Shown here: positions 6,222-6,339 of the stretch, in pieces
How the letters are laid out: the number at the start of each line of letters is the position of its first letter
How positions within the stretch are numbered: position 1 is the stretch's first letter
From: Treponema sp. UBA937
GTDB lineage: Bacteria > Spirochaetota > Spirochaetia > Treponematales > Breznakiellaceae
Length of the DNA: 6,339 nucleotides
Assembly: GCA_002293455.1 (NCBI GenBank)
Contig: DBDH01000010.1
Coordinates: forward strand, 11,111 to 17,449
Direction: 5' to 3'
Notes under the pieces: generated by a model
Databases searched by the model: none
What the model was told of the DNA's origin: nothing
Seen by the model: only the letters and a program-made list of their open reading frames with translations
Program-made: the position numbers and the translations under genes

Positions 6222-6339
6222 TACAAAACTTCAGTTTTTGCAATTTCAACCGCTTAAAAATGCGTATTTCATCGGACTTTAGTCCGCGCCTTTAGGCGCG
6301 AAATCGCATGAGCTTGTGCAAAACTAACCGAGTTTTGCA
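6222..6339. repeat. Intergenic palindromic element with nested hairpins (runs to the window edge)
   Basis: This stretch has layered inverted symmetry. A left hairpin CAAAACT-tc-AGTTTT(T)G starts at 6224. A long-range stem can pair AGTTTTTGCA (6233-6242) with TGCAAAACT (6317-6325). Inside it, ATGCGtATTTC (6260-6270) pairs with GAAATcGCAT (6300-6309) with one bulge or mismatch. At the tip sit two adjacent GC-rich hairpins at 6273-6300. A right hairpin TGCAAAACT-AACCG-AGTTTTGCA fills 6317-6339 with a perfect 9-bp stem. Left and right hairpins use the same CAAAACT/AGTTTTG sequence. The pattern fits a REP-like or MITE-like non-coding repeat; whether it recurs in the genome cannot be seen here. The element may continue past the edge. 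Confidence 0.7.
6273..6300. other. Twin GC-rich hairpins with identical TTTA loops
   Basis: CGGAC-TTTA-GTCCG (6273-6286) and CGCGCC-TTTA-GGCGCG (6285-6300) sit side by side and share CG at 6285-6286, so the full second stem competes with the last two pairs of the first. On the minus strand a run of five T (plus-strand AAAAA, 6256-6260) follows the hairpins after about 12 nt. They might therefore help terminate a minus-strand transcript arriving from beyond the window, but the T-run is too far away for a classic intrinsic terminator. Confidence 0.7.

Noticed and set aside
6169..6282. Plus-strand 37-codon reading frame starting ATG at 6169
   Set aside because: Its composition looks protein-like, but it has no Shine-Dalgarno, runs opposite to the tmpA leader, and its second half lies inside the palindromic element and ends in the first GC-rich hairpin.

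Overview
The window looks like a piece of a treponeme or close spirochaete chromosome. The main reasons are a lipoprotein gene and a LysM-protein gene that overlap by ATGA, as I remember for Treponema tmpA-tmpB, a relaxed spirochaete-type lipobox, and a large dCache-type membrane protein with an acidic Leu-Glu-Glu repeat tail. The species cannot be told from the sequence alone, and the naming rests on remembered family features, not on a search.

Layout from left to right. (1) Bases 1-1709, minus strand: the first 569 codons of a membrane protein whose 3' end lies outside the window. It has two membrane segments flanking a sensor-like extracytoplasmic domain, then a cytoplasmic tail ending in 44-residue acidic repeats. 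(2) Bases 1710-1871: a divergent intergenic region with candidate promoters in both directions, a 20-bp near-perfect palindrome and a short direct repeat. (3) Bases 1872-3143, plus strand: hflX, a complete ribosome-associated GTPase. (4) Bases 3190-3750, plus strand: a Nudix hydrolase resembling ADP-ribose pyrophosphatases, 46 bp after hflX. (5) Bases 3726-4523 and 4520-6103, minus strand: a two-gene operon read from right to left. The lipoprotein (TmpA-like) comes first and the secreted LysM protein (TmpB-like) second. The second gene converges on the Nudix gene and overlaps its 3' end by 25 bp. (6) Bases 6104-6339: the tmpA leader and promoter region, then a dense palindromic element running to the window edge.

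How the genes fit together: HflX and the Nudix enzyme are probably co-transcribed housekeeping functions (ribosome rescue or splitting under stress, and clearance of nucleotide-sugar metabolites). TmpA and TmpB are probably cell-envelope partners. TmpA is lipid-anchored and helical, TmpB is periplasmic and binds peptidoglycan through LysM, and both carry the same kind of helical-repeat module. No CRISPR array, tRNA, rRNA, transposase or phage gene was seen. The points most worth following are the palindromic element at 6222-6339, the repeat-expanded TmpA-like lipoprotein, the module shared by the two Tmp proteins, and the acidic-repeat sensor protein beside hflX.
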